DNA of 64,000 nt from Blautia hansenii (GCF_013304445.1 NZ_JAAITA010000005.1:93897-157896); one strand, 5' to 3'; shown: positions 41,594 to 51,711, counted from the stretch's first letter. Made by a program: numbers and translations. Notes: generated from the sequence alone by a model not told the origin.

Positions 41594-43024
41594 ATGCATA
41601 AGATTTCCGGTTTTTCCGTGAAACGAATTCTGAAAAGACATGGACTGCTGTTGTTTCTGCTTCTGTATATAGGGGCTCTGACGGTACCTTATATTCCTCA
41701 CAAAAAAGTGTCGGCATCTTTCAAAAAACAGTTTGCGGAGAGAGAATTTTACAGTTCTTCGGTGGGGACGGAACGGGCCGCCTATATCCCTGACAACACA
41801 GACGCCCTCTTATACCGCCTGCACATGATAAACAGCGCCCAAAAAGAAATCATTCTTTCCACCTTTGATTTTAATGCCGACAAGGCAGGAAAAGATGTAA
41901 TGGCAGCTCTGTACCATGCGGCTGAACGCGGCGTAAAGGTACGGGTCATTGTGGACGGTTTCAGCGGACTTCTGGACATGAAACTGCAAAGCCCTGAATG
42001 GTTCCAGGCTTTGGCAGCCCATGAAAATATTCAGGTAAAAGTATACAATCCCATTAACCTTTTAAAACCCTGGGATATGCAGGCACGGCTTCATGACAAA
42101 TATGTAATTGTTGATGAGCAGATGTATCTTCTGGGCGGAAGAAACACCATGAATCTCTTTTTGGGGGACTATTCTTCTTCCAAAAATATTGACCGGGAAC
42201 TGTTTGTATATGAGACGGAAAGCAATCCGGACGCTTCTCTCTTTCAAGTAAAAACTTATTTTGAAAACATCTGGGGACTCTCAGACAGCAAAGATTTTGT
42301 GTGCAAAAAAGAAACGAAAAAGGTCTCTGATGCTGCGGCACAGTTGAAGGAACGTTTCAGCCGCCTGCAGGAACTGTATCCCCAGGTTTATGAACCCTGG
42401 AATTATGAAGGAAAAACTTTTGAGACTAACAAGATTTCTCTTTTATGCAATCCTCTGGAATCGGAAAACAAAGAGCCCTGGATGTGGTATGCTCTGCACC
42501 AACTTATGTCCGAAGCGGAAGAGGTAACCATTTACACCCCGTATATTATCTGCGGCAAAGAAATGTATCAGGATCTGGCTTCTCTGCAGGAGAAAAATAT
42601 TTCGGTGGAAATCATTACCAATGACGTAGCCAGCGGTGCCAATCCCTGGGGCTGTACGGATTATCTCAATCAGCAGAAAAATATCCGAAAAACCGGCGTA
42701 AAGGTCTATGAATTTATGGGAAAACATTCCTGCCATACCAAGGCTGTCCTGCTGGATGACCGTATGAGCATTCTGGGCTCTTATAATCTGGATATGCGCA
42801 GCACTTACCAGGATACGGAACTTATGCTTGCCGTGGATGCTCCGGCACTGAACTCCATGATACGCAAAGAAGTGGAAACAGACAAAACTTACAGTAAAAT
42901 CATGCAGGAAAACGGAGAATATCAGTATGGAGAAAACTATAAAGCGAAAGAAATGACCACCGGAAAGAAAGTTTTTTATGGTGTTTTGCGCGTAGTGATT
43001 CTTCCGCTTCGCAGATTCCTGTAG
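41594..43024 (+). CDS. Membrane-anchored phospholipase D-family protein (cardiolipin synthase-like)
   Basis: A 476-residue protein with one N-terminal membrane helix (about 15-32) and two PLD catalytic motifs: HDKYVIVDEQMYLLGGRN (about 160) and HTKAVLLDDRMSILGSYNLD (about 380). Two HKD motifs make one active site as in cardiolipin synthases, but only one N-terminal helix is present and the protein could be a phospholipase or nuclease facing outwards. ATG at 41594 with GGGAGG upstream. The run ends at a strong bidirectional terminator. Confidence 0.85.
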   Translation: MHKISGFSVKRILKRHGLLLFLLLYIGALTVPYIPHKKVSASFKKQFAEREFYSSSVGTERAAYIPDNTDALLYRLHMINSAQKEIILSTFDFNADKAGKDVMAALYHAAERGVKVRVIVDGFSGLLDMKLQSPEWFQALAAHENIQVKVYNPINLLKPWDMQARLHDKYVIVDEQMYLLGGRNTMNLFLGDYSSSKNIDRELFVYETESNPDASLFQVKTYFENIWGLSDSKDFVCKKETKKVSDAAAQLKERFSRLQELYPQVYEPWNYEGKTFETNKISLLCNPLESENKEPWMWYALHQLMSEAEEVTIYTPYIICGKEMYQDLASLQEKNISVEIITNDVASGANPWGCTDYLNQQKNIRKTGVKVYEFMGKHSCHTKAVLLDDRMSILGSYNLDMRSTYQDTELMLAVDAPALNSMIRKEVETDKTYSKIMQENGEYQYGENYKAKEMTTGKKVFYGVLRVVILPLRRFL

Positions 43025-43033
43025 AACGCACAG

Positions 43034-43060
43034 AGCGGCGCAGTTTCTTACTGCGCCGCT
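43034..43060. terminator. Bidirectional terminator between the phospholipase D and ABC-F genes
   Basis: Ten-base-pair GC-rich stem AGCGGCGCAG / CTGCGCCGCT with a seven-base loop and ATTTTTT on the plus side. The right arm and loop contain the last three codons and stop of the convergent ABC-F gene. Confidence 0.85.
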
Positions 43061-44832
43061 ATTTTTTCCGCCAAATCAGTTAAATACACCCAGCGGTCCA
43101 TTTTTTCTTCCAACTGCTCTTCAGCCGCTTCCTTTTCCTGTGTCAGTTCATTGAGTTTCCCGGAATTGGTGGCGTTTTTCATAATTTCCTCATCCAAATG
43201 AGCAATTTTTTCTTCCAGCGCTGTAATGTCCTCATCAATGGTCTCAAATTCCCTCTGCTCTTTATAGGTGAATTTCAGCTTTGTACTTCGGTTCTGTTTC
43301 CAGTCTTTGTTCGCTTTCTTTTCTGTGTTCTCCGCCCTTTTCTCTGGTGAACCACTCTGCGCCTGTCCACTTTGCCCTTTTGCACTCAGGTAATCCGTAT
43401 AACCGCCCTCATACTGACAGATGTGTCCATTTCCGTCAAACTCCAGAATCCGGTCCACCACATTATCCAGAAAATAGCGGTCATGGGATACGGTAATCAC
43501 AATGCCCTGAAAAGAGTTCAGATAATCTTCCAGAATCGTCATGGTAGGAATATCCAGATTATTCCCGGCCTCGTCCAGTAAAAGCACATTGATATTTTCG
43601 CATAAGATACCCAACAGGTACAGCCGCCGCTTCTCTCCCCCTGAAAGTTTACCAATGGGGGCGTACTGCATATCCGGTGTAAACAGAAAACGCTCCAGCA
43701 TCTGGGAGGCGCTGATTCTGCCTTCTCTTGTAGTGATATACTCCCCGATATCTTTGACATAATCAATCACTCTCTGCTTTTCGTCCATATGCTGCTCTTC
43801 CTGAGCAAAATATCCCATGCGAATTGTTTCCCCAATTTCAATGGTTCCGCTGTCCGGTTTCACCAAACCTGCCAGCATCTTCATAAACGTGGATTTTCCA
43901 CAGCCGTTTGGCCCGATAATTCCCACCTTCTGATTCTTCAGAAAGATATATTCAAAATCGTCTGCAATTTTCAGACTTCCAAAGCCTTTGCTCACCTGAT
44001 GCAGCTCGATGGTCTTTTTTCCCATTCTGGTTTCCACGGAATCCAGTTCCACAGTCTGGTCCTTCACCGGGGCACTCTGATTTTTTAACGCTTCCAGACG
44101 TTCCAATCGGGATCTTTGCTTGGTACTTCTGGCCCGACAGCCTCTCTTGGCCCATTCCAGTTCCATGCGCAGCACACTCTGCCGTTTTCTCTCAGAGGCC
44201 AGTTCCATTTCTTCTCTCTCCGCTTTCATTTCCAGAAACTGGGAGTAATTCGCAGGATAGCTGTACATCTGTCCATGACTGATTTCCAGAATCCGGTTTG
44301 TCACCCGGTCTAAAAAATAACGGTCATGGGTAACCATAAGGACGGTTCCCCGAAATTCCCGCAGATATTCTTCCAGCCAGGCAATCATCTCCGCATCCAA
44401 ATGATTGGTAGGCTCGTCCAGCAGCAACATATCAAAATCCAAAGCCAGTACTTTAGCCAGAGCTACCTTGCGCCGCTGTCCTCCGGAAAGATATTCTATC
44501 GGCGTATCATACTCCAGAATCCCCAGCTTATTCAAATTGCTCTCTATTTTCCACTGCTGCTCACTGTCCTGGATATAAGACAAAATCGTGGCATTTTCCG
44601 GAAATTGGGGATTTTGCGGCAGATAGGCAATCCGCAGATTATTCTGCTTAATAATCTGTCCCTCATCCGGTTCTTCCAATCCGGCTGCCATTTTCAAAAG
44701 CGTGGTTTTTCCCGTACCATTTATACCAATAATACCGATTTTGTCCCCTTCTTGAATACCAAAGGACGCATGGTCAAAAATCACTTTTTCTCCGTAAATT
44801 TTGCTGATATTTTCTATGTTTAAAATATTCAT
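43048..44832 (-). CDS. ABC-F family ATPase
   Basis: A 594-residue soluble protein with two ABC domains and no membrane part. First: Walker A GINGTGKTTLL, signature LSGGQRRKVALAKVL. Second: GPNGCGKSTFMK, LSGGEKRRLYLLGIL. The inter-domain linker (REEMELASERKRQSVLRMEL onward) and a C-terminal coiled coil of about 80 residues match the Uup-like ABC-F group, which acts on ribosomes. ATG at 44832 with AGGAG seven bases upstream; the frame to 44850 lies upstream of this site. Whether it is a translation factor or gives antibiotic protection cannot be told. Confidence 0.9.
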   Translation of the reverse strand: MNILNIENISKIYGEKVIFDHASFGIQEGDKIGIIGINGTGKTTLLKMAAGLEEPDEGQIIKQNNLRIAYLPQNPQFPENATILSYIQDSEQQWKIESNLNKLGILEYDTPIEYLSGGQRRKVALAKVLALDFDMLLLDEPTNHLDAEMIAWLEEYLREFRGTVLMVTHDRYFLDRVTNRILEISHGQMYSYPANYSQFLEMKAEREEMELASERKRQSVLRMELEWAKRGCRARSTKQRSRLERLEALKNQSAPVKDQTVELDSVETRMGKKTIELHQVSKGFGSLKIADDFEYIFLKNQKVGIIGPNGCGKSTFMKMLAGLVKPDSGTIEIGETIRMGYFAQEEQHMDEKQRVIDYVKDIGEYITTREGRISASQMLERFLFTPDMQYAPIGKLSGGEKRRLYLLGILCENINVLLLDEAGNNLDIPTMTILEDYLNSFQGIVITVSHDRYFLDNVVDRILEFDGNGHICQYEGGYTDYLSAKGQSGQAQSGSPEKRAENTEKKANKDWKQNRSTKLKFTYKEQREFETIDEDITALEEKIAHLDEEIMKNATNSGKLNELTQEKEAAEEQLEEKMDRWVYLTDLAEKIAAQ

Positions 44833-44936
44833 GAAAAGACTCCTCTGCATTTAATCCTTTAACTCTGCTTATAATAAAGGATTTTTCCGGGTACGTCAAC
44901 AGACGAAAAAAGAGTATGGATATACGGCCTGCCCAT

Positions 44937-46952
44937 CTAGGAAGATTTTATCTGCTTCTCAGGCAGTGCATCCTGCAGCTTGACTCCGGCCTCATTGAGC
45001 ATGGCAATCAGCAATCCATACTCAAAATCCTGAACTGGTCTGCGTTCTTCCAAAAGAATCCCCATAACACCTTTGACCTCCTCTGCGTCCTGTACAGGAA
45101 GATACATGGCCTTTGCCTCGGGAAGCGTATGGGTACAGGCTCCTGCCCGGTGATGATTAGCCGCCACCCACTGCACCACCGCTTTTTCCTGAAAATTCAC
45201 CAATTCTTCCAGTGTTCTTTGCTCCATGCCTTTTCTGGGAAAAAGAAGCGGCAAATCCAAAAGCCCGTCTTTTTTCACCGGGTAAATGAGAATGGACAGA
45301 TTCAGCAGTTTCCCTGCCTGCTCTGCCACCTGCTTCCATACCTCTGCTTTCGATTTACATCTGCGCAGCTTCTGGCTGTTTTCCAACAGAATCTCAGTTC
45401 GATACTGCTTTTTCGCGCTTTCCCGATTCTGCTGCTTCAATTTTCTGGTCAAACTCGCTGTGAAAAATCCTACTACAAACAGCATAACAAACGTAGTCGG
45501 ATACCCTTTATCATACGCCTTAAAGCTCAGATAAGGGTCTGTAAAAAAGAAATTAAATGTCAGAACACTGAAAAGCGAGGAATACAGAGCATAAATTTTT
45601 TTATCCGCAATATAAGAAGACAGCAAAACACCCAGAATATAGGTCATGATAATATTAGATTCAGAAAGTCCCAGTTTCTGAAATCCAAAAGCCACCGCTG
45701 TTGTCAGCAGCAGAACTCCTGTAATAGCCGCCAGGTCTGCTACCGTGTGTGAATGTTCTGACCGGTGTCTTCCCTTTCCTGCCGGTTCCTTCCCGGTATT
45801 CTTCTTCCTGCCGTCCGGAATAATATAAATATCGATGTTAGGCGCCCGATACATCAGCGTCTCCAGCACTTCCACCTTACCCTTTTCCCAGAATCTCCTG
45901 CGGTTGTTTTTTCCGATAACAACCTTGGACACATTTCCCACAATGGCATATTCTGCAATCTGCTGTGCAATATCCGAGCCATATACAGTGACAATCTTCG
46001 CCCCCAGAGCTCTGGCCAGCTCCAAATGACGGTTCAACACACGCTTCGTCTTCTCATCTGCCTGCTTCAGCTCCGGTGTTTCTACAGACAGCACTGTAAA
46101 TTGGGCATGGAACGCATAGGCCAAACGAGACGCAGTACGAATCACCTTTGCACTGGAGGGTGCAGAAGAAACACAGGCCAGAATATGCTCTCCGGTATGA
46201 TACTCCATGTTTCCCAAAGCATTTCGCTCTTCTTCCGCAATCCGATTCACGCGGTCTGCCACCCGGCGCAGCGTGATTTCTCTGAGTGCCACCAGTTTTT
46301 CCCGTTTAAAAAAATTAGAAAGAGCTCTCTCCGCCTGCAGCCGGCCATAGATTTTCCCTTCCTTCATTCGCTCAATCAATTCATCCGGCTCAATATCTAT
46401 CACCTCAACCTGGTCCGCCATATCAAATATCCTGTCAGGAATCCTCTCCCGAACTTCGATTTGCGTAATAGTTCCTACCAGGTCATTCAGACTTTCCAGA
46501 TGTTGAATATTCAGAGTTGTATACACGTTGATACCAGCACGTAATAATTCCTTTACGTCCTGGTATCGTTTTTCGTTGCGGCACCCCTTTGCATTTGTAT
46601 GCGCCAATTCATCCACCAACATTAACTTTGGCTTCCGCTTTAAAGCTGCGTCTACATCAAACTCCCGCAGCTTGACGCCCTTGTAATCCACCATCATAGG
46701 GGGCAGCATTTCAATTCCTTCTGTCAGCGCCTGGGTATCCGGTCTGGCATGGGGCTCCACATAACCTGCCACAACCTCCACACCATGCCGCAGCGCTTCA
46801 TGAGCTGCCTCCAGCATGGTATAGGTTTTGCCGGAACCGGCCGCATACCCCAGAAAGATTTTCAGCTTTCCCCTGGTTTTCTTCTGTTTTTGCTCTTCCT
46901 CATATTTCAGTTTCCTCAACAATTGTTGGGAATCCGGTCTTTCATTCTCCAT
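44937..46952 (-). CDS. kdpD: KdpD-like K+ sensor lacking the histidine kinase domain
   Basis: A 671-residue protein. N-terminal KdpD domain with Walker A GYAAGSGKTYTML and Walker B MLVDELAHTN; universal-stress-like domain (about 250-380, ILACVSSAPSSAKVI) that in Staphylococcus binds c-di-AMP; four membrane helices of the DUF4118 type (about 400-505); then a GAF-like domain to the end. Full-length KdpD is about 900 residues; no HisKA or HATPase follows. Only 86 bases separate its stop from the ABC-F gene, and no kdpE is present. It overlaps kdpC by 11 bases. It probably modulates KdpFABC or another kinase (inference). Confidence 0.88.
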   Translation of the reverse strand: MENERPDSQQLLRKLKYEEEQKQKKTRGKLKIFLGYAAGSGKTYTMLEAAHEALRHGVEVVAGYVEPHARPDTQALTEGIEMLPPMMVDYKGVKLREFDVDAALKRKPKLMLVDELAHTNAKGCRNEKRYQDVKELLRAGINVYTTLNIQHLESLNDLVGTITQIEVRERIPDRIFDMADQVEVIDIEPDELIERMKEGKIYGRLQAERALSNFFKREKLVALREITLRRVADRVNRIAEEERNALGNMEYHTGEHILACVSSAPSSAKVIRTASRLAYAFHAQFTVLSVETPELKQADEKTKRVLNRHLELARALGAKIVTVYGSDIAQQIAEYAIVGNVSKVVIGKNNRRRFWEKGKVEVLETLMYRAPNIDIYIIPDGRKKNTGKEPAGKGRHRSEHSHTVADLAAITGVLLLTTAVAFGFQKLGLSESNIIMTYILGVLLSSYIADKKIYALYSSLFSVLTFNFFFTDPYLSFKAYDKGYPTTFVMLFVVGFFTASLTRKLKQQNRESAKKQYRTEILLENSQKLRRCKSKAEVWKQVAEQAGKLLNLSILIYPVKKDGLLDLPLLFPRKGMEQRTLEELVNFQEKAVVQWVAANHHRAGACTHTLPEAKAMYLPVQDAEEVKGVMGILLEERRPVQDFEYGLLIAMLNEAGVKLQDALPEKQIKSS

Positions 46953-47595
46953 CTAAAATCCCCATAGCATCTGCGATTGCCAGATTGCATTTCAAAACAT
47001 TCACTCTGTCTTCTCCAAAAACACCCAGAAACTTATGCTCTGTATTGTCTTTTACAATTTCAGAAACCTCTTCCTCGGATAATCCGGAATTTTCGGCTAC
47101 TGCAGAAATCTGGATTTCAGCAGCTTTCGGTGAAATATCCGGGTCAAGTCCGGAACCGGAAGCAGTCAGAAGGTCTGATGGAATATCTTCCTTCTTTACC
47201 TCCGGATGTTTTTCTAAAAATTCATCCAAATCTTTTTCCATGCGCTTTTTCAAATCCGGATTGGAATTTCCATAGTTTGAACTTCCGGAAGCTACCCCCG
47301 TATAGTCTCCGTTTTCTTTTTCTTCCTCTATATAAGTATTGTAATTTACAGTAGAAACACGGGGCTGAAAATAATAATCTTCTGTAAAATCCTGCCCAAT
47401 CAGGGAAGAACCTACTGCGTCCTCTGGGTCTGAAACCGGATTTCCTTCTTTATCTACCAGACTTCCGTTTGCCTTGTCCTTCATGGTCAACTGGCTGACT
47501 CCAGTCAGGGCCAGCGGATAGACAAAAGAGCAAAGTACCATCAAAACAATACAAAATCCTAACATCTTACCTATTGATTTCAAAGACTTTTTCAT
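46942..47595 (-). CDS. kdpC: K+-transporting ATPase subunit C
   Basis: A 217-residue single-helix membrane subunit of the high-affinity K+ pump. N-terminal helix (LGFCIVLMVLCSFVYPLALTG), the conserved GSSLIGQDFTEDYYFQPRVS and SGSGLDPDISPKAAEIQ motifs. ATG at 47595, 11 bases after the kdpB stop; it overlaps kdpD. Confidence 0.95.
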   Translation of the reverse strand: MKKSLKSIGKMLGFCIVLMVLCSFVYPLALTGVSQLTMKDKANGSLVDKEGNPVSDPEDAVGSSLIGQDFTEDYYFQPRVSTVNYNTYIEEEKENGDYTGVASGSSNYGNSNPDLKKRMEKDLDEFLEKHPEVKKEDIPSDLLTASGSGLDPDISPKAAEIQISAVAENSGLSEEEVSEIVKDNTEHKFLGVFGEDRVNVLKCNLAIADAMGILDGE

Positions 47596-47606
47596 GTGTC
47601 TTCCTC

Positions 47607-49661
47607 CTACATTCCAATTAATGCCAGCAGCGGAGCTACCAAAAGGTCAATAATCTTAATGCCCACAAAAGGCACCACAATTCCGCCCAAACCGTAAATA
47701 CCCATATTTCTCAACAGCAGTCTTTCCGCTTTCATGGGTTTGTATTTTACACCCTTCATGGCGATGGGAATCAGCCCCGGAATAATCAGGGCATTGAAAA
47801 TCAAAGCGGACAGTATCGCGCTTGCCGGTGTTGCCAGATGCATAATATTTAAAATCTGCATTTGAGGCAGAACCATGGTAAACATGGCCGGAATAATGGC
47901 AAAATATTTTGCAATATCGTTGGCAATACTAAAGGTGGTCAGAGAACCTCTGGTAATCAGAAGCTGCTTTCCAATCTCTACCACTTCCAGAATCTTTGTA
48001 GGGTCAGAATCCAAATCAACCATGTTTGCTGCTTCTTTGGCTGCCTGCGTTCCTGAATTCATGGCAAGTCCTACATCTGCCTGCGCCAGCGCCGGTGCGT
48101 CATTGGTTCCGTCTCCGGTCATCGCCACCAGCTTTCCTTCTGCCTGTTCCTTCTTAATAGCGTCAATTTTGTCTTCGGGTTTACACTCTGCAATAAATCC
48201 GTCCACTCCTGCTTCTTTAGCAATTGTAGCTGCAGTCAGAGGGTTATCTCCCGTACACATAATGGTTTTGATTCCAATTTCCCGGAGTCTTTCAAAACGC
48301 TCTACCAGACCTGGTTTTACCGTATCCTTCAGATAAATGACACCTAAAATCTTATTATTTACACAAACCACCAAAGGCGTTCCTCCAAGGTTGGAAACTT
48401 CGGTTACAATTCCTTCCAAATCTTCGGGAATCACTCCGCCCAGTTCTCTTGCAAAGGTTTTCATGGCTTCAAAAGCACCCTTTCTCACCATTGTACCGTC
48501 TTTTAAATTCACGCCGCTCATTTTGGACTGTGCGGTAAACTCCACAAATTCCATCTGACTGCAAATGCTTTCGTCTAAAGCGCAGCCCATCTGCCGTCCC
48601 AAATCCACTGTAGATTTTCCTTCCGGTGTGGTATCCATGAGGGAACTCATAACACTGTAGTCCACCAAATCTTTCTTTTCTACACCCTTTACCGGATAAA
48701 ATTCTGCTGCCAGTCTGTTTCCATAAGTAATGGTTCCTGTTTTATCCAGAATCATGGTATCTACATCACCGCAGGCTTCTACGGCTTTTCCGGACATGGC
48801 GATAACATTAAATCTGGTTACTCTGTCCATACCCGCAATACCGATAGCAGAAAGCAGTCCGCCAATGGTGGTTGGAATCAGACATACCATCAATGCAATG
48901 GTCCAGGAAATAGGAATCTCAACTCCCAGATAGCTTGCAAAGGGATGTAAGGTTACCACTACAATCAAAAAGATTAAAGTCAATACAATCAGCAGCGTGT
49001 TCAGTGCAATTTCATTAGGGGTCTTCTGTCTTTCTGCACCTTCTACCAGGGAAATCATCTTATCAAGGAAAGATTTTCCGGGCTCAGCCACAATTTTAAT
49101 TTTCAGCCAGTCAGATACTACGGTTGTACCGCCTGTCACAGAGGAGAAATCTCCTCCTGACTCACGGGTTACCGGAGCAGATTCTCCTGTAATGGCAGAT
49201 TCGTCTACAGAAGCAACGCCTTCTATAACTTCTCCGTCATTCGGGATCACTTCCCCTGCGTTTACCAGAACGATATCGTCTTTTTTCAGTTCTGACGCAT
49301 TTATCATTTTTTCCTGACCATTTGCCAAAAGCAGTCTGGCCTTGGTATCCTGTTTGGTCTTTTTAAGAGAAGCCGCCTGTGCCTTTCCTCTTCCCTCTGC
49401 CACAGATTCCGCAAAATTTGCGAACAGTACGGTTATAAACAATATCAGCGTTACAATTCCGTTATAAAGCTGATACTTTGCATCACCGCCGAACAGGGTT
49501 GGAAAAAAGGTCAGCACCAGGGTAATTACAAAGCCGATTTCCACCACAAACATAACCGGATTCTTTATCATATAACGTGGGTCCAGTTTCTGAAAAGAAC
49601 CGATAATTGATGATTTTAAAATATCTTTGGTAATGAATTTTGTCCTTTCATTTTTAGCCAT
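47607..49661 (-). CDS. kdpB: K+-transporting P-type ATPase subunit B
   Basis: The catalytic P-type ATPase of the Kdp pump, 684 residues. TGESAPV actuator motif, phosphorylation motif [12 protein letters not shown], and hinge [16 protein letters not shown] are all intact. Seven membrane segments. ATG at 49661, 39 bases after the kdpA stop. Apparently functional. Confidence 0.96.
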   Translation of the reverse strand: MAKNERTKFITKDILKSSIIGSFQKLDPRYMIKNPVMFVVEIGFVITLVLTFFPTLFGGDAKYQLYNGIVTLILFITVLFANFAESVAEGRGKAQAASLKKTKQDTKARLLLANGQEKMINASELKKDDIVLVNAGEVIPNDGEVIEGVASVDESAITGESAPVTRESGGDFSSVTGGTTVVSDWLKIKIVAEPGKSFLDKMISLVEGAERQKTPNEIALNTLLIVLTLIFLIVVVTLHPFASYLGVEIPISWTIALMVCLIPTTIGGLLSAIGIAGMDRVTRFNVIAMSGKAVEACGDVDTMILDKTGTITYGNRLAAEFYPVKGVEKKDLVDYSVMSSLMDTTPEGKSTVDLGRQMGCALDESICSQMEFVEFTAQSKMSGVNLKDGTMVRKGAFEAMKTFARELGGVIPEDLEGIVTEVSNLGGTPLVVCVNNKILGVIYLKDTVKPGLVERFERLREIGIKTIMCTGDNPLTAATIAKEAGVDGFIAECKPEDKIDAIKKEQAEGKLVAMTGDGTNDAPALAQADVGLAMNSGTQAAKEAANMVDLDSDPTKILEVVEIGKQLLITRGSLTTFSIANDIAKYFAIIPAMFTMVLPQMQILNIMHLATPASAILSALIFNALIIPGLIPIAMKGVKYKPMKAERLLLRNMGIYGLGGIVVPFVGIKIIDLLVAPLLALIGM

Positions 49662-49700
49662 TTCTTACTCTCCTTTGGTTCCTGTCACTCTTCTCTTCCT

Positions 49701-51392
49701 CTACATCCACAGAGACAAATGCTCTGCAATGGGGCCCAGCGCCAATGCCGGGAAGAAGGTCAGGGCAGCAAAAATATATACGATAAATACCAGAATCAGC
49801 ATAAAGGTCACATTGTCTGTACGCAGTGTACCAATGGTTTCGTTCATCTTTCTCTTGGCAAGCAGGGAACCTGCAATGGCAAGCTGTGCCACCATGGCAA
49901 TGTATCGTCCGAAAAACATAGCGAATCCTGTAGTCATATTCCAGAATACACTGTTGTCTGCCAGTCCCTCAAATCCGGAACCATTGTTTGCCGCAGATGA
50001 GGCATATTCGTACAATACCTGACTAAGCCCATGATAGCCGGGATTGGTAATGCCGTCCAGACCTGCCTGTACAGATATGGCAAGTGCAGAAAATCCCAGA
50101 ATCAGCAGGGGGTGAATCAGAATACAGATAGCCACCAGCTTCATTTCTTTTCCTTCAATTTTCTTATTCAGATATTCCGGTGTACGCCCTACCATCAAAC
50201 CGCAGATAAAAACGGCAAGAATCACGTACATAATCATATTCATCAGACCTACGCCTTTTCCGCCAAACACACAGTTTAACATCATATGCAGCATGGGAAC
50301 CATACCGCCCAGAGGGGTCAGGGTATCATGCATATTGTTGACCGTACCGGTGGTAAAGGATGTGGTTACCGTGGTAAAGAGTGCAGACTGGGCTACACCG
50401 AAGCGAACCTCCTTGCCTTCCATGTTGCCGGCTGTCTGGTCGATTCCCATATTTCCGATAACCGGATTTCCTGCCATTTCCGCATGATAACAGATAACCA
50501 GACCAACCGTAAACAAAATCGCCATGGCTCCGAAAATCACTGCTCCCTGTTTTCCATAAGCAGCCTTTTCTTTCTTCTTATCATGAATCATATGTCCAAA
50601 AGTGACAATGCAGGCTCCCGGAAGAAGCATCATGGAAATCAGCTCTGTAATGTCAGAAAGAATGGTAGGATTCTCAAAAGGCGTTGTTGAGTTCGCCCCG
50701 AAGAAACCGCCGCCGTTGGTACCTAAATGTTTAATGGATTCCAGCGCTGCCACCGGGCCAACTGCGATATCCTGCAATTTTCCTTCTATTGTATGTACCG
50801 TAAGGTTCCCGCCCAGAGTCTGCGGTGTTCCCTGACTGACTAAAAACAGTCCTACAAGGAAAGACAGCGGAATCAAAACTCTGGTGATAATCCGCACCAC
50901 ATCTCTGTAGAAGTTGCCAATCTGTCTTCCTGCCAGTCCTCTGCAAAAAGCCATACACGCTGCATAGCCGGTGGCTGCAGAGGTAAACATCATATAAATA
51001 ATGACACACATCTGACTGGCATTGGACAAACCACTTTCTCCTGCGTAATGCTGCAGGTTTGTGTTTGTCATGAAACTGATAATGGTATTGAAGGAAAGAG
51101 ACGGTTCCATGGAATCAATCCCATTGGGATTCAAAAACGGCAGGTTCTGAATCCGCAAAAACAAATATCCTACAAATATCATGACTGCATTAGCCAGTAA
51201 AAGGGTTACTGCATATTTTTTCCAGCCCATGTCTGTGCCTTTAATACCGCAGATTTTATAGATAAAAGAGTCTATCGGGTCAAATACTTTATCTGCAAAA
51301 GTTTTTTGTCCGGTTGTAATGTGATACATGTATTTTCCCATAGGAATGACAAGAATCACAAAAATCGAAAGTGTTAAAATAATCTGTAACAT
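49701..51392 (-). CDS. kdpA: K+-transporting ATPase subunit A
   Basis: The K+-channel-like subunit, 563 residues, with ten or so helices and the selectivity-filter-type repeats TNTNLQHYAGESGLSNASQM, GTNGGGFFGANSTTPFENPT, TTSFTTGTVNNMHDT and SSAANNGSGFEGL. Full length. ATG at 51392, 36 bases after kdpF. Confidence 0.96.
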   Translation of the reverse strand: MLQIILTLSIFVILVIPMGKYMYHITTGQKTFADKVFDPIDSFIYKICGIKGTDMGWKKYAVTLLLANAVMIFVGYLFLRIQNLPFLNPNGIDSMEPSLSFNTIISFMTNTNLQHYAGESGLSNASQMCVIIYMMFTSAATGYAACMAFCRGLAGRQIGNFYRDVVRIITRVLIPLSFLVGLFLVSQGTPQTLGGNLTVHTIEGKLQDIAVGPVAALESIKHLGTNGGGFFGANSTTPFENPTILSDITELISMMLLPGACIVTFGHMIHDKKKEKAAYGKQGAVIFGAMAILFTVGLVICYHAEMAGNPVIGNMGIDQTAGNMEGKEVRFGVAQSALFTTVTTSFTTGTVNNMHDTLTPLGGMVPMLHMMLNCVFGGKGVGLMNMIMYVILAVFICGLMVGRTPEYLNKKIEGKEMKLVAICILIHPLLILGFSALAISVQAGLDGITNPGYHGLSQVLYEYASSAANNGSGFEGLADNSVFWNMTTGFAMFFGRYIAMVAQLAIAGSLLAKRKMNETIGTLRTDNVTFMLILVFIVYIFAALTFFPALALGPIAEHLSLWM

Positions 51393-51428
51393 TTCTTCTC
51401 CTCCTGGTCTTTTCCTCTCGATTCTGTA

Positions 51429-51506
51429 TTACAGTTTTTCGGGATAAATCAATGCATATACCAGATATCCCGCTAAGGCTGCAATTATTATTCCCAAAAC
51501 GATCAT
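51429..51506 (-). CDS. kdpF: KdpF small stabilising subunit
   Basis: A 25-residue single-helix peptide, MIVLGIIIAALAGYLVYALI plus a short YPEKL tail, as expected for KdpF, which stabilises the KdpABC complex. ATG at 51506 with GGAGG eight bases upstream; directly before kdpA. Confidence 0.85.
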   Translation of the reverse strand: MIVLGIIIAALAGYLVYALIYPEKL

Positions 51507-51520
51507 TTTCTTACTTCCTC

Positions 51521-51622
51521 CTATTTGTCCTTTGGTTTTACCTGTGATTCGCAGAAATCTGCAAATAATTTGACGAGTCCGAAGCTCACGGCCAGGACTC
51601 CAATCATGATTACATCCATCAT
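51521..51622 (-). CDS. 33-residue membrane peptide, first gene of the kdp operon
   Basis: The frame MMDVIMIGVLAVSFGLVKLF followed by ADFCESQVKPKDK has a strong AAGGAGG site about seven bases before the double ATG at 51622 and stops just ahead of the kdpF ribosome site. One hydrophobic helix with a charged C-terminus. I do not recognise a named family; its place suggests a second small accessory subunit of the Kdp pump (inference). Confidence 0.65.
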   Translation of the reverse strand: MMDVIMIGVLAVSFGLVKLFADFCESQVKPKDK

Positions 51623-51646
51623 AATTTTTTTCCTCCTTGCTGTAAC

Positions 51647-51711
51647 ATTGTATTCCTTTCCAAATTAAGGAGGTATTAATCTGAATTTATTTCGTATTAA
51701 GATAGTATTAA
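51647..51711 (-). promoter_or_regulatory. kdp promoter with 11-bp-phased direct repeats (OmpR-family activator site)
   Basis: Minus-strand -10 TACAAT (51647-51652) without a good -35. Upstream, the repeat TTAATAC starts at 51711 and 51700, then 51679, with a TTAAT copy at 51668: spacings 11, 21 and 11. Pairs of 11-bp direct repeats next to the -35 are typical of KdpE/PhoB-type activators. Confidence 0.6.

Noticed and set aside
44851..44936. Possible frameshifted remnant of the KdpD kinase domain
   Set aside because: Only 86 bases separate kdpD from the ABC-F gene; neither strand there encodes HisKA or HATPase motifs.
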